Of a DNA stretch of 64,000 nucleotides, positions 13,758 to 24,259 are shown piece by piece. This stretch comes from Isoetes taiwanensis (Eukaryota; Streptophyta; Lycopodiopsida; Isoetales; Isoetaceae). The stretch covers positions 3,149,461 to 3,213,460 of the forward strand of contig JAJEKV010000086.1 of assembly GCA_021234155.1 (NCBI GenBank), in the 5' to 3' direction. The notes below the pieces were generated by a model, which was not told the DNA's origin, did no database searches, and worked only from the letters and a program-made list of their open reading frames with translations. How positions within the stretch are numbered: the stretch's first letter is position 1; the number at the start of each line of letters is the position of its first letter. Both the position numbers and the translations under genes were made by a program.

Positions 13758-14688
13758 CTAAAGCATGCATCTGAATAGTATGCTGGGATTTAGGAGGTTC
13801 AACTTTTGTAATACCCCCTTCTCCAAAAGGACAGTTCTTAATAAAATGCCTTCCTCCACATCTAAAGCATCCTTTTTTTGGTTCATTCTTTTTATTTGAG
13901 GTGTCAACTTCCTCTTGCCTTCTTTCAGACCCATTGTTCTCTCCGTTGTACCTTCCGCTGTACCTTTTTCTTTTGAACTGTCTATCGGAGACCCTCGTCC
14001 CAAATATCTAACTTTCGCGTTTTGGGATCCAACTTCCTTTCCACTGCAGATGCCATCTTTATAGCCCAATCTAAATCTTTAGGATTTAGAATCTCCAATT
14101 CTGCATATATGTCATCCTTACACCCGCTAATGTATTTTCGTAGGAGTTCATTCCCATCTAGGTTCCTTATCAGTGCGGCCAAATGGATAAACTTCGAGGT
14201 GCAAGACTGAATCGTTTCTTGTCTTGCTGTTTTAGTTGATCCCATACTCTTCTTAACTCACTTTGATGATTAGAAGGATGGTATTGCGATTCAAATGCTT
14301 TCTTGAATCTTTCCCATGTGTCTATCTTAGGGTCACACTCTCGTCGACCTTGCCACCAAGCTTGGGCTTGGTCTTTCAAATAGCTATCCATAGCTTGCAA
14401 TTTTTCCACATCGCTTGCTTGCACTCGATCAAAGAATTTTTTCCACTGACTTAAGAAACTGACTACTTTGATTGGCCTCATCTCCCTCCCTTTAAAAGTA
14501 GGCATATCTACTTTCTCCAACCATTTTCTGATCTTGTTGGGATTGACTGGCAACGGCGGTGGAGGATTTACAGGTGGAGGATCATTCGGCAGAGGTGGCT
14601 GCTGGGAAATATCCGGTAGAAAGCAATACAAAATAGCCAACTGCTCAATCTTCTTTTCATATTCCTGCTGATTAGCAGGTGTAGGCAA
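13758..14688 (-). pseudogene. gag: Gag of element G, frameshifted
   Basis: Reading on minus, a Pro-rich N-terminus leads into a retrotransposon gag domain (RKWLEKVDMPTFKG, AQAWWQGRR, AFESQYHP). This continues in a second frame (CTSKFIHLAALIRNL, LDWAIKMASAVE) and then a third frame with a basic stretch and the zinc knuckle CFRCGGRHFIKNC near 13830-13870. Two frameshifts, near 14240 and near 14000, break a gene that is otherwise complete from start to zinc knuckle. No protease, RT or integrase motif follows before the 3' LTR. Confidence 0.88.
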
Positions 14689-14796
14689 TGCTATTTGAGA
14701 CGCAATGTAACTAGCATTGGCTAAAGCTTACTGATACTGACTATCAGAGATATTAAAACGGTTTTGGGCCATTGCACAGATGCCTTGATTGACCGG

Positions 14797-14808
14797 GCTC
14801 TGATACCA
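14797..14808 (-). other. Primer-binding site of element G (initiator tRNA-Met)
   Basis: The minus strand reads TGGTATCAGAGC, complementary to the 3' end of plant initiator tRNA-Met, 2 bp from the inner end of the 5' LTR. This fixes the element's orientation. Confidence 0.93.
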
Positions 14809-14810
14809 CT

Positions 14811-15594
14811 TGATACAATTAAGAAGTCTCAGCGATACTGAATGCTTAGACTACAGCTAAGGAAATAGAAAGAATAGTATTATAACAGCTTCTCTCAAAA
14901 ACAAAAACACTTGGTTACCACAACCAAGTTATGGAGCATCCAGTTACCACCCAACCGGATCCAAAAACTATGGCAAATTTCAAAGGGTTTAACAACAAAG
15001 GAATGGATCAAGGCTTATTTCCCTTTAGCACAAGATCATTCTATTACAATAGCTTAAGGACTTAATCAGGCTCAAACAGGAACCGTCAAGAATTGAAGGC
15101 TCATCTCAAACCCCTGCTACATAAGGCAGGCAGTATTCAATGCGGACCAAGGAGTTTCAGGGTCAGAAATCCCAGCAATGTCGACACTTGCAGATCGGTT
15201 TCAGCGGTAGATGCAGAAGTTGCATAAGTCGAAAATGGTGGCCGAGGCTCTCTCTGAGTCTTCAAAACTAGTCGATGTCCTCCTTTATAGTCAAATCAGC
15301 GCCTTTTTGTCTGTTAAAAGTCTTCTAATCACGCTATTCTGGTCTCCGCCCTTTTTGGCGCAAAATTGACTATACACCAAATATTTCGATGCATCCCCTT
15401 TTTGACCACGACCCCAACTTTAATATTAGCCTATATTTATGTTTGTAGAAGCCCTTTAGTCCATACTTTTAATGGTTGTTGGTAATAGCATGCACCCCTT
15501 GTCAAGTCTTATAAACCATTGGAATATTGTCGCCCCTTGGCAATTGCCGTAGCATTTTTATTTTGGATCGCTCCCCCTAGCCTGCCCCATATCA
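14811..15594 (-). repeat. Element G 5' LTR (784 bp)
   Basis: It begins TGATACAATTAAG and ends CCCCATATCA on +, and is a direct repeat of 12392-13159. It is followed by CTAAA, the second half of the target duplication. Confidence 0.93.
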
Positions 15595-16755
15595 CTAAAT
15601 ATAACATTTCAAATAATACTAGGATGCATTCCTTTATTACATTTAAGAAAATACCAAACATCTACATGCATTGGATTATGGAGCATGAAGTTTAGAGCAT
15701 TGGCTCATATAGACTATGAAACTTGAGTGGCCCTTGCTGTAATCAATGCAGAAAAGGTTAGAAAGGATAAAATGTCAGGACACAAAATGGGAAAGGTGTT
15801 CAACACCTACTTCTTTAAATTATTGACCCACTGGAAATTGACTATATAAGCTACGAGTTATAGAAACTCCAGCTTATAACTATCTACTCCGCCTCATATA
15901 ATTTTTTTTTGGAAAGAATACAAAAATATATGACATAAAGTCTTTTGCCATTTGGCCATTAGATTCTTTGAACCTTGTGAATCAATATAATCATGTTTTT
16001 TTCCCAGAATAAAATTACATTTCTTCTAACTAACTTCCATGGCAATCAATTGATCTCTGAGGAGCAAGGAGCAGCGCTAAGTTGATTAGCGATTATGCTT
16101 ATCATAAATGAAGGAAATGTCATGGAGTTCATATCCAAGGTTCTCAACATACAATCTACAATCTCAAATTTTTGGGCATCACGGACGAAACTGGATATCA
16201 ATACAATATGAAGGATAACACTCGAATTGAAAGTAAGTGTAACTTCTAAAATCTTTCAATTTCTGTACCAGACCATAGAAGGGGTATATAAACAAACAAA
16301 AGAAGTTACAATTTACAATCAATAAGTTCATATTGGCTGCATAGTTGCAGACCATCAAACTAGCATCAAAGGTGATTGTCTCCCAAATTTGGCCTTATGT
16401 TTATGACCATTCAGATGCTTTAACAACTGCATATGACATCTGTAACTTGATTGAAACCTTTGCGAACAAGGGATGTGTGATACTAATGGTACTAAAGACC
16501 ATGCTAGAGGAATGTTTCCTAGGTACATTATATAGTACAATATATGCTTTACAGGACATGATTAGATTTCTTAAAAGGAAAATTCTGGTGAGTATTTGTG
16601 ATTTCTTAAAAAATAATGCAGGATAAGTAGAGTAGGGCCTTGGTGGTACAATAGGGCCCTACTCCCCTTGTTGATACCAATAAATTCTTAATATTTTGGC
16701 CCACCTAACCTACGGTAGGAGGCAAGAGTTTTTTTTTTAATTATTATTATTATAG
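15595..16755. other. No recognisable gene
   Basis: This AT-rich stretch continues the DNA that element G interrupted at 12391. The only sizeable ORF (16345-16626, +, 93 codons) shows no motif and no second copy in the window. A T-run and ATT units at 16721-16752 lead into the repeat block at 16756. Confidence 0.5.
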
Positions 16756-16925
16756 GCGTTTTGTGGCTCAAACGATGACAATAGGGAGGCATATAGGTCC
16801 TTAAAGATGCAATAGGACTTATGCTGACAGGATAGTCCAGTTTTAAGGCTGCTAATGGTTCTGTTATTTACCTTCTAAAGTTGTTAGCAGATGGTAATTT
16901 GTTCGGATGAGCAGATTAAAAAGGT
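16756..16925 (-). repeat. Second copy of the dispersed block, without the 1.36 kb interior
   Basis: It matches 10672-10745 joined directly to 12107-12183. It begins after an ATT-rich run, as the first copy begins after the TTG run. This is consistent with a minus-strand retroposon 3' end carrying a simple-sequence tail. Confidence 0.6.
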
Positions 16926-17290
16926 TTTTTTTTCTTTTTTTGACGGATAAGAAGCTTTATTCACTAATCAAAACTACAGCAACATAAAATGCAAAGATCT
17001 TTTGGTCCCATCATAGACCTTTTGGTCTCTTGGAGACCATTATATTGCACATGCCCATCTAGACATTTGAATATAACCCATATTGCTAGTAGCAACACCT
17101 CCCAGCCCTAAAAATGTGCCCTAGTAACGCGTGGCCTAAAATGGACAGGAACTGTAAATTCCTCTTTTCAAATTCTAGCCTTGAAGCATGCATTGGCACT
17201 AGCACCTGACATATACCAACTTACCAGCAGCCTCCAAGCTCGAATCTTGAAGCACCTTCTCAAGTTTCAAGTGTGACAACAACATGGACG
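16926..17290 (-). mobile_element. 3' end of an L1-type LINE with poly(A) tail
   Basis: On the minus strand the sequence ends AGTGAATAAAGCTTCTTATCC followed by a poly(A)-rich tail (the T-run at 16926-16942 on +), the arrangement of a plant L1 3' UTR. No ORF remains. The inner limit near 17290 is not sharp. Confidence 0.5.
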
Positions 17291-17529
17291 CTCCATGGTA
17301 GGAGCCCGCCAAACATCTGGTAAGTGTTGATTATGACAGCCAATGCATGCTTCCCGACAGATAATAGGCCAGATTTATATTTGTTCTTGGCCTTAGACGA
17401 TCTCTACAGCCCAAGAACCCTAACAAGTATCCAGATTGACTAAAGAATCCTAATCATGTCTGATTCGAGTAGATAGATTAGATCTACATTCATGTGCTTG
17501 GATTCATTATGATAATGTTGTTACACTTT

Positions 17530-18130
17530 ATGCACACCTCTTGTGTATTGGAAATGGGGGGTAGAGACCCAGATCCTTCTTAGTTGATGATCCTAGATTA
17601 TCCTCATTAACTCCCAATTAATACGGCTTGTGCATAAGAGCATGCCTAGTTGTGGATGGTGGGGCTCGACCGATTTACAAGAAAGACTTGTTCAGCTACA
17701 GTTGAGCACTTGGCGTGTAGAGTCTATTGGGGCAAGGAAGGGGGGGAGGGGGATGGGGGTCTAGTAGAATGAAATACAAGACGACATTTTTATTGGTTAA
17801 GGGCATCACTATTTTCGAGCCCTGGTATAGTGTAGTTGATTCTGATGTTATATACTTTATGGTGATCCCACCCTTCGATGTGGTTATGTATTTATTATAT
17901 TGTTATGTGCCCATGTATGTGCTTTTGCGGCTAGGTTGGTCCTGAAAGAGATGGGATGAATGACATGTCTATTCCTCCTATTTCGGATTCTGGCGCACCA
18001 TCAAGAGTCCGTCGTCAGTTAGACGACCTCTCATGTATGTTGTCAACCATGTACTGATAGGAGGGAATCTCTGTTCAAGGGAGTGTACTTGTGAGCTTCT
18101 CACGACCCCGTTTAGTGCATCGCGAGAGTC
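17530..18130 (+). repeat. Decayed LTR fragment of the A/C/E family
   Basis: Blocks in the right order match the A LTR: AAATGGGGG with GGGTAGAGACC (A 7230-7260), CTTGTGCATAAGAGC (A 7322-7337), and the later CCACCCTTCG...GTGCTAACATGTAT-like region (A 7985-8040). It ends near TCAAGGGAGTG. The first half of an LTR is not seen. Whether it is a truncated solo LTR cannot be settled by eye. Confidence 0.55.
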
Positions 18131-18240
18131 ATCCTATAACTAGACCATGGTTTTGCTCTCTGAGCAAGGCCTAAATGTATAATTATATGCCAAAAATAGA
18201 CAAATTGAAAAATTATACCCAAAACCCTAGGGCCCGAGCC

Positions 18241-18250
18241 TATAAAAAGG
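18241..18250 (+). promoter_or_regulatory. TATA-box core promoter candidate
   Basis: TATAAAAAGG follows a GC-rich GGGCCCGAGCC and precedes a pyrimidine-rich CTTCTTCATTTAAAC about 20-30 bp downstream, the layout of a plant TATA/initiator promoter. No ORF longer than about 60 codons follows before element B at 18775. The driven transcript is unknown and may belong to a decayed element. Confidence 0.4.
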
Positions 18251-18774
18251 CACTTAAATCTTCTTCATTTAAACTTTCACGTCTTTTGAAGCTGCTTCGA
18301 TTCTTGAGCTGATTTACAGGCGCCCTTGAGGCAATCTAGCTGATGTCAAATACGTCCAAGACCAAGCAAACTGCACGATGAAAAGGACGGCACTAATGAC
18401 GCTAATGTATGTGCCATGCATGCCAGGTGAGTAACAGTAATGTCCAAAGATATAAGACTGGCTAAGTTCATCAAGAACTGCCAGAATTAACAATTTCTTG
18501 TATAAAATTTTGGTAAGTCGATATAATGGGATAGTTAATATACATCCAGTTAAGTATCAAATATAGCTGTATGTTTAAAATTTTGTCAAAATCGTTAAAA
18601 ATGAGGCAAAGACCTCAGACAAGTCTCATGGTGCGCGAGAGCTCCCTGTGAGATTCTCACAAAGCCTTTAGGTGCACGGTGAGAGTCTTTACCTCTTTTC
18701 ATGCATGAAAACAATAAAAATAACAAAAATAAAAGGATATACTAAGCTTAAAATTGAAGATAGAGCTCGATTAT

Positions 18775-19327
18775 TGTTTGGGGTCTGGGTTCGGGAACTC
18801 CTGGAAGACAGCCCTCTGTGAGGACCCGTGGATCTAACAGGAGAGTCCGGGGGACTATGTCACGCGGGATTTGCAAGAAAAGAACAAGAAGAAGAAAACA
18901 GAACAAATATGAGGAAAATGATAAGCTTCCTTGATATCAATGATGAACATACATGAGCTCTCGCAATAGAGAGAAAAACTGAAAGGAGACAAGACTCAAA
19001 ACTCATCTAGAACTCATGTGCGAGCTCTAGTCATATATATAGTACAATGGCCTCTGGCCCAATATAGACACTCTGACTGATCTCGGTGCCGACTCCTGGA
19101 AGGAGGCCTGATTTGCAGGAATGCTGGCGGTGCCTCTTGAGGTGCCTGGGACCACGCTGACGCGGGCGGTGATGGCCCGTCACTTGTCTGAGCGCCTCCT
19201 TTTGGGCTGCTGCTTGGTCTTCTGCGGGGCCTTTGATGACTGACCCGTGGTTGACTGTGGATCCTTGTTCTTGACCTGGTCCGTCGTATGCATGAATAGT
19301 CCTGTACCAGGAGGCACAGGACTAACA
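18775..19327 (-). repeat. Element B 3' LTR (553 bp)
   Basis: On + it runs from TGTTTGGGGTC to GGACTAACA. It carries a minus-strand TATATATA at 19031-19038, the likely promoter. The last 49 codons of the extra ORF lie inside it (19180-19327). Confidence 0.95.
19031..19038 (-). promoter_or_regulatory. LTR TATA box of element B
   Basis: Minus strand TATATATA is followed by GACTAGAGCTCGCACATGAG. The same box occurs in all four LTRs of B and D (near 29515, 49738 and 60219), so it is a conserved U3 promoter element. Confidence 0.6.
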
Positions 19328-22314
19328 CTCCCCCCCACCAAACGACACTCAGAGTGAAGAAAAGGAGGAAGTGTTTCTGAGGGCGGGAAGCCATCTGTCT
19401 GAAAGTGATCCTCACGGGAGTGAGGACGGGCACCATTATGGTACTGGCCAATGAGATCCTGGCGTGTTTGAAGAGCAGGAGGAGTGTTGAGGCCAAGGGC
19501 AGGATCTGCATCAATAAGAAATCGAGATCGGACCATGTCTTCAAGGGCAGCATGGGCGTCTGAAGAAACGAACTGACATTCCATGAGGAGGCAGGTCTGG
19601 AGGCCGAAGGCACTGACACTGGCATTCGGATTGCAGTAAAAAATGGGACGCTGCCGATTTAAGGAGCTGAGTAAGAGGCATTTGAGAGCAGCACAAAAAC
19701 CTGCTTGAAGATGGACTGAAGGATCAGGTGAGGTGGTGGCATTCTGCAAGAAGGTGTCAAGACCATGAAGCGCATCAGCCGGGCGTTGCCAACCACGCTC
19801 ATTAGCAATATAGATCCAATTTGTGGTGGTATCAAGAGTGGCACCCTCCTCCCAATGTGAGCGGCGAACAAAACGTGGATCCCACCGGAGATCCGTCGAG
19901 ATCTGAGGTGGAGTCCATCCAGCATGGCCATCCATGACCTTTGTCCAAAAGGGGAGGCGCCAATCAGAAGTCAGGAACCTGGGGCGTGGAGGAACACCCA
20001 GGGAAGCATAGGGAGAAGGAACCATGCCCGTGGGCGTGGGTTGCTGAGCTGTCTCCCTGAATTGACTGACAAGATCCGGATCAAGTGCTTGACACCAACG
20101 ATCCCAAAGAGAAGCAGAGAGTTGAGAGTTGACAGGAGGGCTATCCCATCCCGTGGGGACCGTCTTGCTATCCAACAGAGCTCGTAATTGATTATAACCT
20201 GCGAGGTGCTGCATATAAACTTGTGCATAGGGAAGATCCTCGGGATGTCCCAGATACTTCCTTATCTGTTGCAGCGCTTCCGCTTGCCATAGAGGTAAAT
20301 GATTGGCAAGCTCAGGCATGTACTCCTGATGAAGAGTGTGGGTCTGAGCATGATCAGCAAGATATGGATTGTTATCCTGAAGCAACCATTGCACAGTGGG
20401 GTCACCCTGAAAGAGCTGGCGTGGCCCATCTCTAAAGTTTTCCTGTGTATCACCCAGATAGAAATCATGAAATATGTAAGCCATGGGCTGAACAACTCTG
20501 AAGGTGATAAAGTCCGGATCGGCACAGTGTATGAGATCAAAGACCAAAAGGGCACAGCATAACCCTTTGTCTTCAATGGAGAGTTCTGGCCAAATCCGAA
20601 GAAAATCGGCAGTGCGCAGGGGAATATCCACAGGTCCATCTGCCGCATGCCACTTCAAAAGGAAGAGGTGGCGGCGAGCAACCACATAATCGTGATAGCA
20701 GGAAGGAACTGGGAAGTCAAAAGGCAGTCTGTTAATAATGGCGTTATGGCCGTCAAGTTTTGCTTGAGCCTCATCAGCAGACTGAATAGCTTGCTGCAGC
20801 TGTTGTTCAAGGTCACGGATCCGGTTGTCCTTTTCTAGCAGCAGGCGTGATTGGTCACGGACCCGTTTCTGCGAAGTGTTGACCTGGGAGGAGGATTGCC
20901 CTGGTGTATTGAGACGAAGCACGGCAATCTCCACGTCATCAAGAATCTTCTGTTTCTGCACCTCTGTAAGCTGATCTTGAAGAGAGGTGAGCTGAGAGGT
21001 CTGTGTAGAAAGCTGAGCCGTCAAGGAGGCAATTTGAGCGTCCCGCTCTGTAAGGTTTTGAACTTGAGTGCTGTAATTGTCACAGAGCTCAGAGTACAAG
21101 GCGTCGAGCTTAGAAATATCTTTTTCCTTGGCACCCAGAAGAGTGTCTTTGGACTTGTTTTGCTCCAACAAATTCTGAATTTCTGATTGGAGCTGAGCCT
21201 GTTGATCTGCAAGTTGGCTGACCTGATCCTGTGCACTTTTGAGATCTGTATGAGCCTGTAAGAGAGCTCCGTGCTTGTCTTGAAGTTTGGTCTCCAAAGT
21301 TGCAACTTGGGCAGTGGCAGCTTGAAGATCCCGTTGGACCGCATCCGAGGCCTCTAGTGCCGTTTGAACCCCGTTCATAAGAGCTTCCTGGGATTCTTGT
21401 AACTTGAGAACAGCAGCTTGAGCATCCTGCTGATACTGATACAACAGCTGACGAGGGTGTTGTGGTGGTGGAGCCTGCTGTTGCCTGGTTTGTGATGTTT
21501 GGGAGATATGGTGTGAACTGGATGGTGTAGCTGAGGAGGAGACAGTGACATGGGAGTGCGGATTTTGGACATGACCAGTGGAAGACGGGCGTGAAGTGCC
21601 AACGTTGTGAGTCTGGGGAAGGGACCGCTGAGTGGAATTATGAGAATTTTGTGGTGTGGGAGGAAAATAATGACGGACAATGGCTTGAAGGTGGCCTCCC
21701 ACAGAAACTTCAGAAATGGAAGTGGCACCCCGAAGGCAGTCCACTTCTTGGAGAAGACGGTAGAACAGTAATTGGGGCCAATCTATGTGGTGGTTGGAGT
21801 GGGTAGCAGTGAGCACCATATTATAGAAAGGCTTATTGATATGGGTGTTCTTGATAGAATACCCAAGGAACTTGCGCCACAGAAACTTAACAAAAGTTTC
21901 ATGGGGTTTGTCGATATTTGTCAGGCGATGTACATTGGCATGATAAGGAGGTGCACCAAACTCTGTGACATCCAGATCCTGTATGGCAGACCATGATAAA
22001 CAAGGGGTTTGTAAGGGAATATGGAATACCTCGGAAATCAAATGTTGAGTCAGCGAAATGGTGGTGCCATCGACTACTGTGGTGTATCCATGCGGGCTGT
22101 TAACGATATTGGCGATGAACTGCTTCAGTTGGTCAGGATTTGGAGCCGGAAGTTCCATTTGAGAGAATTCGTAAAGCTTTTGGCGTTCAGCAACTTCTCG
22201 ATTTGGGCCAACAAGGGCGTCACGGAAAGTGGGCGTCAAGAAGGATACAGACTCGAAAAGAGCGGGGTCCCTAGGAGCAGTAGCTTGAAGTGTAGAAAAT
22301 CTTGGTGCAGCCAT
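19180..22314 (-). CDS. Extra ORF downstream of pol in element B (1044 aa, coiled-coil)
   Basis: The start chosen is ATG 22314 (product MAAPRFSTLQ). The sister copy D has MAAPKFSTLQ at the same place, while codons upstream are not conserved in frame. The N-terminal 230 residues (HLISEVFHIPLQ, FVKFLWRKFLGYSIKNTHIN, WPQLLFYRLLQEV) loosely resemble the putative plant transposon protein domain found in Tat-type elements; this is tentative. A Ser/Thr/Gln-rich linker leads to a Gln-rich coiled coil at about 330-540. A globular C-terminal half follows (YHDYVVARRHLFLLKWHAAD, CALLVFDLIHCADPDF, WIYIANERGW). The frame crosses the polypurine tract and ends 148 bp inside the LTR with a basic tail KTKQQPKRRRSDK. 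No signal peptide or envelope-like membrane segment is seen. Function is unknown. Confidence 0.85.
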   Translation of the reverse strand: MAAPRFSTLQATAPRDPALFESVSFLTPTFRDALVGPNREVAERQKLYEFSQMELPAPNPDQLKQFIANIVNSPHGYTTVVDGTTISLTQHLISEVFHIPLQTPCLSWSAIQDLDVTEFGAPPYHANVHRLTNIDKPHETFVKFLWRKFLGYSIKNTHINKPFYNMVLTATHSNHHIDWPQLLFYRLLQEVDCLRGATSISEVSVGGHLQAIVRHYFPPTPQNSHNSTQRSLPQTHNVGTSRPSSTGHVQNPHSHVTVSSSATPSSSHHISQTSQTRQQQAPPPQHPRQLLYQYQQDAQAAVLKLQESQEALMNGVQTALEASDAVQRDLQAATAQVATLETKLQDKHGALLQAHTDLKSAQDQVSQLADQQAQLQSEIQNLLEQNKSKDTLLGAKEKDISKLDALYSELCDNYSTQVQNLTERDAQIASLTAQLSTQTSQLTSLQDQLTEVQKQKILDDVEIAVLRLNTPGQSSSQVNTSQKRVRDQSRLLLEKDNRIRDLEQQLQQAIQSADEAQAKLDGHNAIINRLPFDFPVPSCYHDYVVARRHLFLLKWHAADGPVDIPLRTADFLRIWPELSIEDKGLCCALLVFDLIHCADPDFITFRVVQPMAYIFHDFYLGDTQENFRDGPRQLFQGDPTVQWLLQDNNPYLADHAQTHTLHQEYMPELANHLPLWQAEALQQIRKYLGHPEDLPYAQVYMQHLAGYNQLRALLDSKTVPTGWDSPPVNSQLSASLWDRWCQALDPDLVSQFRETAQQPTPTGMVPSPYASLGVPPRPRFLTSDWRLPFWTKVMDGHAGWTPPQISTDLRWDPRFVRRSHWEEGATLDTTTNWIYIANERGWQRPADALHGLDTFLQNATTSPDPSVHLQAGFCAALKCLLLSSLNRQRPIFYCNPNASVSAFGLQTCLLMECQFVSSDAHAALEDMVRSRFLIDADPALGLNTPPALQTRQDLIGQYHNGARPHSREDHFQTDGFPPSETLPPFLHSECRLVGGSVSPVPPGTGLFMHTTDQVKNKDPQSTTGQSSKAPQKTKQQPKRRRSDK
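19328..19340 (-). other. Polypurine tract of element B
   Basis: Minus strand TGGTGGGGGGGAG abuts the LTR end. It is coding here: the G-run is read as Gly-Gly within the extra ORF. Confidence 0.85.
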
Positions 22315-22811
22315 GGTAAGGATGGGCAGAAAAGAACAGTGATTCAAAGGCGGAGGACGAAAGCCAAGAACGGAGGACGAAGGCGCAGAGGAACGAAAAG
22401 GTTTAGGGCGCACAACTGGAGTCGAAGAGGTATGATGAGGGCGAAACTGGAGCCGTTGATGATGCCAGGTGTCGAAAGATGCCAAGGAGTGCATTGAGAG
22501 GCAAAAATTTGGCTAAGACCCCAAAGAACTTAAGGGAGAAACAATGAACGGTGAGGATGAGACGTGAGAGAAAGATCGGATGTGACAGGTGGCCAAAGGA
22601 CACATATTAATGTTTGACGGGTATGAAAAGAAACAATGGCATTTAATGCTGGCAACTCGAAGAGGGATATCATTAAAACGAATGTGTCAGAGGGTACCCG
22701 GGCTAGATATGCGGCGGGAGAAAAGATTCTCAGTTTAGAAAGAGCCTTGCATTGCAAACACGTTGGCGAATTTCTGATTGGTCCACGTCGACTAGCAGGT
22801 CCTCGGTTGGC

Positions 22812-22818
22812 TATATAA
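22812..22818 (+). promoter_or_regulatory. TATA box of an antisense promoter in element B
   Basis: TATATAA on + in GGTTGGCTATATAAGACGAA, with an ATG 31 bp after its end. D has the identical sequence at 53538-53544. Its conservation and spacing fit a core promoter for the antisense ORF that follows. Confidence 0.55.
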
Positions 22819-22848
22819 GACGAACCGGAAGTGAAGTGAAGACATTCG

Positions 22849-23052
22849 ATGGCGCTTAGCATGGCGGCTGCTGGTTTGAACGAGGGTTGCACCATGCCGA
22901 CTAACTGTCAAGAGTGGATCACCTGTAAAATGAATTGTCTGGACCTCTGGCGCTGCCACAATCGTGGCGTGCGAATGGATGGTCGGTGCTCGATGGCTGA
23001 ACATCCCGACCTCTTACCAACGGGATGGAGGTGGTTCTCGCACCTTCGCTGA
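22849..23052 (+). pseudogene. Antisense ORF of element B, frameshifted
   Basis: The product begins MALSMAAAGLNEG and contains CKMNCLDLWRCHNRGVRMDG. It is cut short by an indel after VRMDGRCS, compared with the 88-codon copy in D (53575-53841). It lies opposite to gag-pol in the spacer between integrase and the 3' extra ORF. Antisense accessory ORFs in this position are known in Tat-lineage elements. It is small and Cys-rich with no known domain. Confidence 0.6.
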
Positions 23053-23347
23053 CCCCGAGCGTAACCTCTACCACCTCCTCCGCGTACCTCTCGCTTTCCG
23101 AACCCGAGGAGAGGGTTTTTTTTTAGGCTTGGCTTGTAGTAGATAGGGCTCTAAGCCCGCTTTTTGTATATAGGGCGTTGCCCATAGCGGAAGTAGGCTG
23201 GGTCAGTGCCCGCATTTTTGTAAAAAATTATCCACTATAATATAATATGCCGCCTTTCTAGTCACTTTTACGTGGTATTTGCTTCTTGAACTCAGACTGC
23301 TTGTTGATTTTCGCTATGTGTGATGAAATGTTTTGAGGCTAAAACCA

Positions 23348-24259
23348 TTAACCAAAGGTAGGTAATGGAGTGCCATCTAACTCAGCCAGTTGGAAAACGC
23401 TGGGTCGAACCACTTGAACAATCTGATAAGGGCCAAGCCAACGAAACTTAAGTTTACCCGGAAAATTTTTGTACCGAGAATCATAAAGAAGAACCAAATC
23501 GCCTTCTTTGAATGTTTTTGTCTTCAACCGTTTGTCATGTAAAGATTTTTGCAATTGTTGTCCATGAAGAACACGAATATAAGCATCCCTTCGAAGTTCA
23601 TCCAACTGTTCTAATTGATAGACCCTTTCTTTGAGTGCAGCAGGTGGATTATGAGCAGTAGCCAATTGAAAACGGAGTGTTGGAAGGATGTATTCAAACG
23701 GCATGAGAGCTTCCTAACCATAAACCAATTTGAAAGGAGTGTGACCTGTAGCAATTTTGAAACAAGTGTTGTAGGCCCAAAGAACAGTAGGAAGTTTTGT
23801 TTGCCAGTCTGTGCGTGAAGCGTCACAAATTTTCTTGAGAATTGTGACCAGAGTTTTGTTGGTGCTTTCTGCCAAACCATTACCTTGAGGATAGTAAGGT
23901 GTGCTCTTGTGATGATGGATCAGGAGATAATCCGTCAGCTCCTTGATGGTATGATTGATGAAATGGACACCACGATCACTGACCAGCTCCGTGGGGCATC
24001 CGAATCGCGTGATGATTTGTTGATAAAGGACCCTGGCTGTGCTTGCTGCAGTGTTGTCTGGAAGTGCACAAGCGTCCGCCCATTTAGTAGCATAGTCAGT
24101 GAGAACTAGAATGTAACGGACGCGGGTGTGCCAAGCGGGAGGGTCGATGGGTCCCACAAAATCCATTCCCCATTTGCTTTGAAGGAAGTGGCGTGGCAAC
24201 CGGCGCTGGGGAAGAGCGCCACGGGGCAGTCGGCCGTCCCACACGCCGGCAAGCATCAC
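23348..24259 (-). pseudogene. Integrase of element B
   Basis: The core has MDFVGPIDPP (first Asp), ELVSDRGVHF (second Asp) and YYPQGNGLAESTNK (catalytic Glu), all present in one open stretch at 23714-24259. After an in-frame stop near 23715 the C-terminal domain continues at 23348-23704 (KTKTFKEGDLVLLYDSRYKN, WLGPYQIVQVV). No chromodomain follows. The upstream zinc-binding part (24260-24600) is scrambled by indels. Confidence 0.88.

Larger units (their letters stand above)
12392..15594 (-). mobile_element. Element G: gag-only LTR retrotransposon (TR-GAG type)
   Basis: Two near-identical LTRs flank a 1.65 kb interior. The 5-bp target duplication CTAAA is present at 12387-12391 and 15595-15599. 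The interior holds one decayed gag gene and an initiator-tRNA-Met primer-binding site next to the right-hand LTR, so the element reads on the minus strand. There is no room for pol. This matches the non-autonomous class described as terminal-repeat retrotransposons with GAG domain. Its replication would need pol from another element. Confidence 0.93.

Noticed and set aside
16345-16626. 93-codon + ORF
   Set aside because: No recognisable motif or duplicate copy; AT-rich surroundings make chance likely.
19180-22314. Envelope-like gene
   Set aside because: Position resembles env-like ORFs of Athila elements, but no signal peptide or transmembrane segment is visible. A coiled coil and soluble-looking domains dominate.
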